Origin: a virus
Strand: one strand, 5' to 3'
DNA length: 26,089 nt
IMG/VR virus record: IMGVR_UViG_3300007640_000198
Location: 1-26,089 of that record
Part shown: positions 17,201 through 24,139 of the stretch, in pieces
How positions within the stretch are numbered: the stretch's first letter is position 1
Layout: each line of letters starts with the position of its first letter
Program-made: the position numbers and the translations under genes
The notes under the pieces: generated by a model
What the model was told of the DNA's origin: nothing
What the model saw: only the letters and a program-made list of their open reading frames with translations
Database searches by the model: none

Positions 17201-20200
17201 TTGTTGACCATGAGATCGAACTCGGGCCCGACAATGGAACCAACGGTGACGTTATCTCTCTCGGTTTGGCTGATGTTTATGAAGTAACAGCTATCACTAA
17301 GGACGGCCGTAACTACATCGACAACTACACCTTTGATAACGGACAGCGCGATAACATCTATGACATCTCCCGTCTGGTTCTGAAGCCAGGTCGTCGCCGT
17401 GTTGGCGGAACCGTCACTGTAACCTGTAGCTACTTTGAACACACTGGCACTGGTGACTTCTTCTCTGTTAACTCCTACACCGACGAAGGCGGAGTTAACT
17501 ACGAGAACATCCCAACCTACACCTCCAAGAACATCCTTCGTAGAGAAACTACTTATTCTAAGGATAAGAACCGCAACACTATCTACCTGAGGGACTGTGT
17601 TGACTTCCGCCCCGTTGTTAACACAATCGGTAGTGATGCGACTGTCTTGGCTCGCGTCGTCGATGGTGCAGATGAGCAGAACGCCATGTCCTTCAAGGAC
17701 AGCACCAACGGAGGTAATGCCTTTGCACCACGCATGCCTCTAATTAACACCCAGTTCATCTGTGACCTGCAGTACTATCAGGCACGTTACGACTCCCTTT
17801 TCCTACAGTCCGACGGCGCTCTTGCTCTGATTTCTGGTGAGGCAGCAGACGACCCCCAACCTGCAAAGGACATGTCTTCGGGAATTCGTCTCTATGACTA
17901 CTTCCTACCCCCCTACACCTTCAGCCTCTCTGACATTTACACCAAGAAGTTTAACTATAAGCGTTACAGGATGCAGGACATTGCGGCCATCGATCGTCAG
18001 GTCCAAAACTTGACCGAATTGGTCACCCTCTCCCTGTTGGAGCAGGACGCCATCAACATGAACGTTCGAGACGCTGCCACTGGACTCGACCGCTTTAAGA
18101 ACGGAATTGTTGTCGACAACTTCAGCAACCACGCAAACGGAGAAACCAAACTCACCCAATATCGCTGTGCGATCGATCCCGAAAACGACATTCTCCGTGC
18201 ACCTTACTTCATTGACCAACTTGAATTGGAAGACGTCGTTCAAACTAACAAAGGGCGTTCTGATAAGAATTATGCTCTGAACAACGGGATCATCACCCTC
18301 GACTATACACCAGCACGTCTGATCAACCAACCAAAGGCAACTCGCTGGATCAATGTTCAACCATACTCAGTCTTCACCTACGAAGGTGAGTTGCGTCTAT
18401 TCCCCGACATTGACACCTTCAGCGATCAGAACCGTCTCCCAGACCTCAGAATTGAAGATAACTCCCTCTTCAACGCTATGGTTGACCAAACCCAAACCAT
18501 GAACGGTGGTGGAATGGGTACCGTCTGGGGTAGGTGGAGTGAAAGTGGACAGACCCGCTCCAGAACACAAACCCAGACTACAATCAATGTAACCTCTTCC
18601 CGTATGGAGAGGACCTCTTACGGCGATCGTGTGGTTGACGTTCAGGTTGCCGAGAAGATGCGAACCATTCCCGTTCGCTTCACCGCCTCTAACCTGAAGC
18701 CAAACACAACCTATTATGCCTTCTTCGATGGTGTAAACGTAACTGATTGGTGTATCCGAGGACGGCTGAGTACCAACTTCTCCGATGGCGTAAGGCGTTA
18801 CACCGGGGCAGATAATACGAGCTCTAAGTTCAGCGATGCTCTCGTAAGTGACGGTGTTGGACGCATTCAAGGTTATTTCCTTGTTCCCTCTGGTCGTGCA
18901 CCAAAAGGTGACTCTGGCCTTAACGTCACCAAGCGTTTCTGGGGAGTTCAGTATAGAACCAGTGGTACTTCTCGTAGCTTCTCCACCGGAACCAGAACTC
19001 TGCGTTTGACAGATAACGTTCAAAATCCAAGCGATCTGGAACTGGTTGGTGGCATTTGTGAAACTAACTTCACCTCTTCCGGTGTTATCTCTGACGTTCA
19101 GGAGACGATCGTCTCCACCCGCATCCCCGAGTTCTCAACCAGCACACGAATAACCGACACTGAGACTCAGCAGATTCCTCAGCCCGTCATTAACAACATC
19201 ACCAATGTCACCAATGAAATCACCAACGTAACTAACGTAACCGAGGTCACTGAGGTCACCAACGTAACTAACGTAACCGAGGTCACTGAGGTCACCAATA
19301 ACATCGTCCGTCAACAAGAACCCAACCGATGGGATCCCGTTGCACAAACTTTCTCGGTTAGCTCTAAGACCGCACCAGAAGGTGTGTTCCTTACCAGTGT
19401 TGATGTTTTCTTCCGAACCATCGACAAAAAGGCCCCCTGTGAAGTTTATTTGGTAACAACAGATGGTCAGGTTCCTACTGAAATAATCCTCCCACACTCC
19501 CATGTAACTAAGACAGCCAAGACTACCATCAAGGTTCGCTGCACAAAACTTGTCGGTTCAACAACAACCCTCAGAAGTGGAACGCGCGTTAAGGGTGCAA
19601 AGTCCGGTTGCGTTGGAACACTCTCTTCTGCTGTTGTATTCAGTTCTGCCGGCACCAACGCCTCCACGAACGTCAATAACTCAACTTACAACCTCGTTAT
19701 TGGTAGTTACGAAGGTGCTCAGGGATTTGAACCAGGTGAGCAGATTATTCCTCTCGTAAGCCCACGTCTCGCCGATAAGTTCTACATCGCCGGTGACACC
19801 TACCGTCTGACCCGTGCAGACATCGTCAAGCTCGGATCCGGTTACACCAACGCAACTGTTACATTCTCGGCACCCCAACTCCCCGGTGGAACAAGAGCTA
19901 CCGGAATCTGTAAGGTTGCAGATGGTCGAGTCTATGAGGTTGAGGTCACCAACCCAGGAAGCGGTTACACCAGCATCCCAACCGCAACTGTTTCGGGTAA
20001 CGGTAAGGGTGCAACCATCACTTGCCGTGCAGACTTCCGAGATGGTCGCGCTGTGAGAATGGGCTGCACAGCCTCCAACGACGCAACAGTTGCAACCAGG
20101 TTCGAGTTCAAGGCGCCAGTTTTCATCGCCCCAGACACCTATTATGCCTTTGTCGTTAAGTCGGCAACCTCTCTGGACTACACAGTCTGGACTGCTAAGA

Positions 20201-21735
20201 TGGGTGAGTTTGAGATCGGTGCGAACGGAAAAGTCACAAACAAGCGTGTAACTAAACAGCCTACACTTGGTGCACTGTTCAAGTCGCAAAACGGTGGCCT
20301 TTGGACGGAAGACCAGACACAGGACATGGCTTTCCGAATTTACTGTGCAAACTTCAAGACTAACACGGTCGCGCAGGTCGAGTTACAAAACGAACCACTT
20401 GATGTTCGTGTCCTCCTAACCGATCCAATTGAAACCAACAATGACGGTTCAGACACCACTTCCTTCGCCTTCGGAGACAACCCAAAGATCGTCAAGGTTC
20501 ATCACCACATGCACGGGCTTGCACCTGGCGACTACGTAGCCATCGGTGGTGTTGTAAACAACCCAGGTGGAATTCCAAACGAGGAACTCAACACACTCCA
20601 CACGGTTATTGCCTCCGACATGGAAGCTTTCACCTTCGAAGTGACCACCTCCGCCACCTCATCCGGGCGTGACGGTGGATCCTCAGTCAGCTGCTCTTAC
20701 AACCGACCCTTCGAAGTCATAAACGTGACATCTGGTGTTATGGACTTCACCACAACTAACGTTGTTGCTGGTGTTAAGTCTATCGCCCACGCAGGAACTA
20801 CCGGCAGCAACTCCGGGGGTCAGTACAACCAAGACGGTGGGTTTAACATCAAACTGACCGAGAACTTCTATTACAGCAACTCTCGTCAGATTGCAAACTA
20901 CCTCAACGAGGCTAAGTATTTGGCCAGAACCAACGGAAGGAGCCTGAGGACCTACATCAACCTCAGCACCGCAAACAACCTAGTTTCCCCTGTCATCGAC
21001 TACACAAGGACTAAGGGAACGATTGTTAGGAACATGATCGACAACCCCAACTCGGTCGATTCGATCTTCTCACCTAACAACTTCACTATCACCTTCGACG
21101 GAGACATCACAGCTTCAGCACTGACCGTCGGTGACCCACTCGAGTTCACCGAGGGTGGTACTAACTACTCAGCAAACATCACCAAGATCAACTACAACAC
21201 AGGAAAGATCACCTACTCTGGCCAATACGCCTCCATGATCAACGAGTCAACGACCTTCACCAACGCCACACTGGCTGCCCTGGATGTTGAAGACATCACC
21301 GAAACTGAGGGTGGTGGTTACTACCCAGAAACCAGCAACTCTGGTTCCGCCTGGGCGAAGTGGATCTCCAGACTGTTTGAGTTTGAAAACGAGTGCGATG
21401 GAATTGAGGTCCGAATGGCAGCAGTCTTCTACGACACCAACGACATCAAACTCTACTACAAACCAAGAAACACTGGTTTCGACGGAGACTTCGGTGACGT
21501 GGAGTGGGTGCCCTTCAACGGAAACGGACTTCCTGACGGTGTCGGCAACATCAAAGCAAGGTCGTCCAACAATGTTGACCCCAACTCAATGAGCCCCAAA
21601 GCTTGGACTTCGCTGACCTGGACAGTTCAAGACATTGAGAAGTTTGACGGACTCTCAGTGAAAATTGTTATGACTGCCAACAACCCAGCAAAGGCACCTC
21701 TGATCGACGACATCCAAATCGTCTGCTCAGAATAA
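14266..21735 (+). CDS. Giant DUF4815-type virion structural protein (baseplate/tail-fibre associated)
   Basis: 2489 residues. The N-terminus, NVSPYYDDFDPNKNYYRVLY then AGYPIQARELTTQQSILQDQ (about 8-48), is the hallmark of DUF4815 proteins of T4-like cyanophages. Further conserved-looking landmarks are IYLRDCVDFRPVVN near 1105, RWINVQPYSVFTYEGELRLF near 1364, NLKPNTTYYAFFDGVNVTDW near 1476, NRWDPVAQTFSV near 1687 and LGALFKSQNGGLWTEDQTQD near 2004. Around 1643-1680 is a low-complexity NVT/EVT stretch containing a perfect 12-residue tandem duplication. Residues about 1852-1924 hold two GGxGY repeats (SGYTNATV, GSGYTSIPTATV). There is no signal peptide or catalytic motif. It sits where T4 has genes 9 and 10 (fibre socket and baseplate pin), so a fibre-attachment or peripheral baseplate role is reasonable, but orthology to either is not shown. 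Confidence 0.85.
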   Translation: MASEKNLNVSPYYDDFDPNKNYYRVLYKAGYPIQARELTTQQSILQDQVEKLASRLLAEGDNVVPGEFSLISPSPYVRLSTFTNGAEVEDFVGYTITGATSGVVATVIFAVAASTTDDSILFVSYDDSGTDEESTTFLEGEILESSNPNAITGTVGVDGVSLPVDVPPIGEGALFTVGEGSYYINGTIVRNDDQTIVASKYDTRFSAKCGFVVTETFVTSDQDPSLLDNSQGSSNFAAPGADRLKITLTLATRDIDDETDNNFVVLAEVVQGNILRTPGNTVKWDWLYEILARRTYDESGDYIVTDFATNLLEYHNDDDEDQVGLFDADDDGLYPAVPGSEDQTPLTYDEADSKYVVAVDPGKAYVKGYEIDLTNLSYMYGTKARSTKFRPNTLAAITEGFNLTLSNVYGTPDFQNISGVGSSVAFNDVVLYRDFGDGFVGDSASNGRPLNRGNAPWRTYHILADGNIGSAPTGYTEVYKEGRGCVVNTSSTIRRGDSIGNARVLVAHEITPKPAGVIRPRYMLPEDRVNLGDGFFGYNSTFKLGVMQGVYFTEIALSNVKNGGTEWVAGELVEGETSGATGVVEVGSTSTTLILSNVVGSFKPGEKVTQGNKVSEILLNDDVSSLVFINRGTNNNTYDLSNETSLKFKALGATKTLTFSAGDFTKTSYGIFLTNSGRRKLRDFPVAADTTKGGIIYTTVETSPSGVDGYCLFRRGIVNNTLGLAKSFYSPLADTNDFSADISAETNEDSNVIDVANGALFRGQANSTTLVCNNYTGDASKQLLPGDIISFVDDLGSDITSVVLCATKPVGYGANKTKSRIILTVPLPANVSNATVQRVRSKTRGNQRQTLVYQLPAETISTLETNSEETSISYQILREFIVNVQAGASSITLTTTANNETFIDSTSRTSVAVAQNLSDTTDAGQFEGRALTVNSVDVSQDNGKKVILNLGQTLTDSLKIKILIPVFVSDAIAKRKKAIVDHEIELGPDNGTNGDVISLGLADVYEVTAITKDGRNYIDNYTFDNGQRDNIYDISRLVLKPGRRRVGGTVTVTCSYFEHTGTGDFFSVNSYTDEGGVNYENIPTYTSKNILRRETTYSKDKNRNTIYLRDCVDFRPVVNTIGSDATVLARVVDGADEQNAMSFKDSTNGGNAFAPRMPLINTQFICDLQYYQARYDSLFLQSDGALALISGEAADDPQPAKDMSSGIRLYDYFLPPYTFSLSDIYTKKFNYKRYRMQDIAAIDRQVQNLTELVTLSLLEQDAINMNVRDAATGLDRFKNGIVVDNFSNHANGETKLTQYRCAIDPENDILRAPYFIDQLELEDVVQTNKGRSDKNYALNNGIITLDYTPARLINQPKATRWINVQPYSVFTYEGELRLFPDIDTFSDQNRLPDLRIEDNSLFNAMVDQTQTMNGGGMGTVWGRWSESGQTRSRTQTQTTINVTSSRMERTSYGDRVVDVQVAEKMRTIPVRFTASNLKPNTTYYAFFDGVNVTDWCIRGRLSTNFSDGVRRYTGADNTSSKFSDALVSDGVGRIQGYFLVPSGRAPKGDSGLNVTKRFWGVQYRTSGTSRSFSTGTRTLRLTDNVQNPSDLELVGGICETNFTSSGVISDVQETIVSTRIPEFSTSTRITDTETQQIPQPVINNITNVTNEITNVTNVTEVTEVTNVTNVTEVTEVTNNIVRQQEPNRWDPVAQTFSVSSKTAPEGVFLTSVDVFFRTIDKKAPCEVYLVTTDGQVPTEIILPHSHVTKTAKTTIKVRCTKLVGSTTTLRSGTRVKGAKSGCVGTLSSAVVFSSAGTNASTNVNNSTYNLVIGSYEGAQGFEPGEQIIPLVSPRLADKFYIAGDTYRLTRADIVKLGSGYTNATVTFSAPQLPGGTRATGICKVADGRVYEVEVTNPGSGYTSIPTATVSGNGKGATITCRADFRDGRAVRMGCTASNDATVATRFEFKAPVFIAPDTYYAFVVKSATSLDYTVWTAKMGEFEIGANGKVTNKRVTKQPTLGALFKSQNGGLWTEDQTQDMAFRIYCANFKTNTVAQVELQNEPLDVRVLLTDPIETNNDGSDTTSFAFGDNPKIVKVHHHMHGLAPGDYVAIGGVVNNPGGIPNEELNTLHTVIASDMEAFTFEVTTSATSSGRDGGSSVSCSYNRPFEVINVTSGVMDFTTTNVVAGVKSIAHAGTTGSNSGGQYNQDGGFNIKLTENFYYSNSRQIANYLNEAKYLARTNGRSLRTYINLSTANNLVSPVIDYTRTKGTIVRNMIDNPNSVDSIFSPNNFTITFDGDITASALTVGDPLEFTEGGTNYSANITKINYNTGKITYSGQYASMINESTTFTNATLAALDVEDITETEGGGYYPETSNSGSAWAKWISRLFEFENECDGIEVRMAAVFYDTNDIKLYYKPRNTGFDGDFGDVEWVPFNGNGLPDGVGNIKARSSNNVDPNSMSPKAWTSLTWTVQDIEKFDGLSVKIVMTANNPAKAPLIDDIQIVCSE
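19222..19293 (+). repeat. Perfect 36-base tandem duplication (two units) in the DUF4815 gene
   Basis: Units 19222-19257 and 19258-19293 are identical base for base, each encoding TNVTNVTEVTEV. The flanking codons (NNITNVTNEI before, TNN after) extend the same three-residue rhythm. The period is consistent with a beta-solenoid or trimeric shaft linker. Exact identity at synonymous positions indicates recent expansion. Confidence 0.9.
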
Positions 21736-21754
21736 ACAAACAAAACACCACATC

Positions 21755-22012
21755 ATGAAAGACAACAACAAGCTCCAAGTTGAGGGGCATAGTGAACTCT
21801 ACAAAGACCCCCACACGGGGGTCATTGTGAATAGAGGATGCAGCGACAGGCAACGATACAGAATTGCCAAACAACAGGCAAGGAAGTCTCTGGAATCGGA
21901 AGTCGAAATCGATTGCCTCAGGGACGAGGTGGAGAAACTCTCCCACCTCTCCGAGGAAATTGAAGAAATCAAATCACTCCTAAAAGAACTACTCGGGAAG
22001 AATGTTTCCTGA
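21755..22012 (+). CDS. Small coiled-coil protein of unknown function
   Basis: 85 residues. N-terminal KLQVEGHSELYKDPHTGVIV then NRGCSDRQRYRIAKQQAR leads into a long charged helix ending CLRDEVEKLSHLSEEIEEIK and SLLKELLGK with clear heptad character (residues about 45-82). Small proteins of this plan ('..G...L.KD..TGAVIN...' then a Lys/Glu helix ending SLLKELL) are common in cyanophage structural blocks. I recall them but cannot give a function. The helix suggests oligomerisation or binding to a structural partner. The gene starts 19 bases after the giant DUF4815 gene with no late promoter and no clear Shine-Dalgarno between them, so it is probably on the same transcript. Confidence 0.82.
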   Translation: MKDNNKLQVEGHSELYKDPHTGVIVNRGCSDRQRYRIAKQQARKSLESEVEIDCLRDEVEKLSHLSEEIEEIKSLLKELLGKNVS

Positions 22013-22016
22013 ACAC

Positions 22017-22023
22017 CTAAATA
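22017..22023 (+). promoter_or_regulatory. T4-type late promoter -10 (CTAAATA) before the tail-collar gene
   Basis: CCTAAATA begins a few bases after the preceding stop and 25 bases before the TTG start. The expected RNA start near 22029 leaves the AGCAGG ribosome-binding-like site (22035-22040) in the leader. Confidence 0.75.
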
Positions 22024-22048
22024 ATCATTGAAGTAGCAGGTTAGAGCC

Positions 22049-23368
22049 TTGGCACTGAATTTCCCGTCAGATACCTCCAATCCTTATGTGGATCCTATTT
22101 CGGGGGTGAAATACATTTACAACACAGCAGTTGGTGCTTGGGAAAGTGCCATCCAACCACCAACGATTGTTTCCAATTCGGAACCTACACTCTCGATTGA
22201 AGGTTTTCTATGGTGGGACGACACCAACAGTTCCCTAAAAGTCTATGACGACAGTCAGTGGAAGGAAGTTGCACCAAACATCTCCACGCAGGTTGCTGTT
22301 AGTGACACCCCTCCTGGTGGTGCTGGTAACGGTTCACTTTGGTTTGATACCGAGTCTGGTAGAATTTACGTTTATTACATCGACGCGGACAGTAGTCAGT
22401 GGGTTGTTGCTTCCCCTCTGGAACCTGCTGTTGCCGGTAATGTTGTTTCTTCCACCACCGCACCCGCAAGCTCAGAGTCCATTGAAGGTGACCTCTGGTA
22501 TAACACCACCACCGGAGAACTATACGTCTTCACTTCTAGTGTTTGGGTTGTAACTCAGAACGCAGTGAGTGGTGTCACAACCGTCACCGCAGGAACTAAC
22601 ACTTCAGTCACAGGAACTGCCGCCGATCCTGTGGTCAATGTTCCAAACGCAACAACAAGTGTCGCTGGTGCTATTCAGATCGCAGACCAGTCCACAGTCA
22701 ATGCAGGCTCCTCCACAACCACAGCTATCACACCTTCGGGTCTTGCCTCTGGTATTTCCAACTACCTCCCCGACGCAACTGAAACGTCTAAGGGAGTTAT
22801 GGAAATTGCCACTTCCACCGAAGTAGCAACCGGAACCGACAACACAAGGGCTATCACACCAGCAGGTTTTGCTGGGGCAATCAACTCCCTGGGAATCTCA
22901 AACCCAACTGGTTCCATTATTACCTTTGCTGGTTCAACAGCACCTGCTGGTTATCTGGAGTGTGATGGTTCTGCCGTTGATAGAACCACTTACGCAACTC
23001 TCTTTGGTGTAATTGGAGAGACTTTTGGTGCTGGTGACACGACTACCACCTTCAACGTTCCCGACCTCCGTGGTGAGTTTATCCGTGGTTGGGACGACGG
23101 CCGTGGAATTGACTCAGGTCGCGCCTTTGCTTCCACACAGAACTCTCAGAACCTGGCGCACTCCCACAACGTAACAGACCCAGGACACCAACACACCGCA
23201 ACTCTCTCCGACGACACTGCGGCCGCTACTGTTGGTGCTTCTACTGTTGGTGGGGCCCCTTCTGCCGCAACCACCGACAACACAACCACCAACATCACAA
23301 TCGACAACGCCGGTGGTAGTGAGGCCCGGCCTCGTAACATTGCTCTGCTTTATTGCATCAAGTTCTGA
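22049..23368 (+). CDS. Tail-collar (gp12-like) short tail fibre / adhesin
   Basis: 439 residues from TTG 22049. The encoded MALNFPSDTSNPYVDPISGV is the usual start of such cyanophage fibres, and AGCAGG lies eight bases upstream. Residues 1-35 are an N-terminal module shared with the next gene (NFP....Y....G..Y...W). Residues about 48-171 contain three G.LW[WFY] modules (FLWWDDTNSS, SLWFDTESGRIYVYYIDADS, DLWYNTTTGELYVF). Two copies of a GV/I-IA-TEV-AGT-ITP repeat follow (204-233, 245-274). Residues about 287-358 form the phage tail-collar domain (GSIITFAGSTAPAGYLECDG, FNVPDLRGEFIRGWDDG), then HSHNVTDPGHQH (371-382), reminiscent of the metal-binding histidines of T4 gp12, and the ARPRNIALLYCIKF end typical of the family. 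Probable role: irreversible adsorption to the host surface. Confidence 0.9.
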   Translation: MALNFPSDTSNPYVDPISGVKYIYNTAVGAWESAIQPPTIVSNSEPTLSIEGFLWWDDTNSSLKVYDDSQWKEVAPNISTQVAVSDTPPGGAGNGSLWFDTESGRIYVYYIDADSSQWVVASPLEPAVAGNVVSSTTAPASSESIEGDLWYNTTTGELYVFTSSVWVVTQNAVSGVTTVTAGTNTSVTGTAADPVVNVPNATTSVAGAIQIADQSTVNAGSSTTTAITPSGLASGISNYLPDATETSKGVMEIATSTEVATGTDNTRAITPAGFAGAINSLGISNPTGSIITFAGSTAPAGYLECDGSAVDRTTYATLFGVIGETFGAGDTTTTFNVPDLRGEFIRGWDDGRGIDSGRAFASTQNSQNLAHSHNVTDPGHQHTATLSDDTAAATVGASTVGGAPSAATTDNTTTNITIDNAGGSEARPRNIALLYCIKF

Positions 23369-23374
23369 TAAATA
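23368..23374 (+). promoter_or_regulatory. T4-type late promoter -10 (ATAAATA)
   Basis: GATAAATA overlaps the last base of the tail-collar stop codon and lies 18 bases before the next ATG. AAGGA (23381-23385) is a well-placed ribosome-binding site seven bases before the start. Confidence 0.78.
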
Positions 23375-23392
23375 ACTAGAAAGGAACCTCCT

Positions 23393-23683
23393 ATGGCCAA
23401 CATAAACTTCCCTGCGACACCAGCACTAGACGACACCTATCTTGCCGATAATGGGGTCAATTACCAGTGGGACGGCGAAAAGTGGAAACTCTTCGTCGAT
23501 GCTACAACCTCCCAGGTTTCTTTGTGGGCGAGGAATGCAACAAACACTGACATTTATCCCTCTTATGCCGGTGACGACATTAACGCAAGAGATGGAGGTG
23601 GAACTATTAATGCGTCACTGAACGCGGATGGGTCAATTGACTTCATCACTCTGAACATCGACGGTCTCCCAACGCTACCTTGA
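23393..23683 (+). CDS. Short fibre-like protein (96 residues)
   Basis: ATG 23393 has AAGGA seven bases upstream and a late promoter 18 bases upstream. The N-terminal 33 residues (ANINFPATPALDDTYLADNG then VNYQWDGEKWK) follow the same pattern as the start of the preceding tail-collar protein, suggesting a common attachment or trimer-forming head. The rest contains SYAGDDINARDGGGTINASL and ends FITLNIDGLPTLP, with no collar, lectin or chaperone domain. It may be a truncated fibre, a connector, or an accessory subunit that shares a docking site with longer fibres. The 3' neighbour starts two bases after its stop, implying translational coupling. Function is inferred only from the shared head and position. 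Confidence 0.78.
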   Translation: MANINFPATPALDDTYLADNGVNYQWDGEKWKLFVDATTSQVSLWARNATNTDIYPSYAGDDINARDGGGTINASLNADGSIDFITLNIDGLPTLP

Positions 23684-23685
23684 TT

Positions 23686-24087
23686 ATGGCTGCTACTTTT
23701 CAGGTTAACATAAACATTATGGCTGGTGTGGACTTCACTCAGGAGTTCACAATCAATAACGCCGACATGACTCCTACCGACATCACGGCCTTTAACTTCT
23801 TTGCTAAGTTGGCGAAGCATGAGGGTGCACTCAATGCAGACACCTCAACTTCCGACAACTTAGTCTATAAGGCTATGCCGTTCGCTACCACCATCACAAA
23901 TGGTGTCGGTGGAGTTTATGAAATCTCACTGACCGCCGAACAGACACAAAAGTTAGAAGAGGGTAAGTACGTTTATAGCGTGGTGATGCAGGACGGTGGT
24001 GGTGCTTATTCTGAGGTTGTTAGCGGTCTCGCATTCGTCAACATTGCTTTCGGTCACATGGCATCAGGGACGGTGGAGAGCCTTTGA
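23686..24087 (+). CDS. Virion-associated protein of unknown function, possibly fibre accessory
   Basis: 133 residues from ATG 23686. A TTG at 23680, overlapping the previous stop, is a possible alternative start adding two residues. The N-terminus, AATFQVNINIMAGVDFTQEF, then NADMTPTDITAFNFFAKLAK and, near the end, GVYEISLTAEQTQKLEEGKY with VYSVVMQDGG, follow the plan of small phage beta-sandwich proteins of the BppU-N/DUF2479 kind ('F.I..G..F...F......T.YT....IR'). This match is weak and by eye. It follows the 96-residue gene by two bases with no Shine-Dalgarno, so coupling is likely. Lying between two fibre genes, it probably acts in fibre attachment or assembly. Confidence 0.78.
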   Translation: MAATFQVNINIMAGVDFTQEFTINNADMTPTDITAFNFFAKLAKHEGALNADTSTSDNLVYKAMPFATTITNGVGGVYEISLTAEQTQKLEEGKYVYSVVMQDGGGAYSEVVSGLAFVNIAFGHMASGTVESL

Positions 24088-24099
24088 TGTAAATGTTTT

Positions 24100-24125
24100 T
24101 AGGTCAAATAAATAACATTGACCTA
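24100..24125 (+). promoter_or_regulatory. Inverted repeat enclosing a late promoter (AATAAATA)
   Basis: TAGGTCAA (24100-24107) and TTGACCTA (24118-24125) are perfect complements with the ten-base loop ATAAATAACA, so the T4-type late -10 AATAAATA (24107-24114) lies in the loop, as at gene 8. RNA started about six bases after the element would lack the left arm. No T-run follows the stem. The long fibre gene starts 15 bases after the right arm. Confidence 0.75.
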
Positions 24126-24139
24126 GACCAATTACCCAA

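Noticed and set aside
18397-19023. 208-codon open frame on the minus strand
   Set aside because: It lies wholly antisense to a conserved part of the DUF4815 gene, has a low-complexity composition typical of a shadow frame, and has no promoter or ribosome-binding site. Other long antisense frames (for example 346-858, 7395-7922, 19681-20289) were rejected for the same reason.
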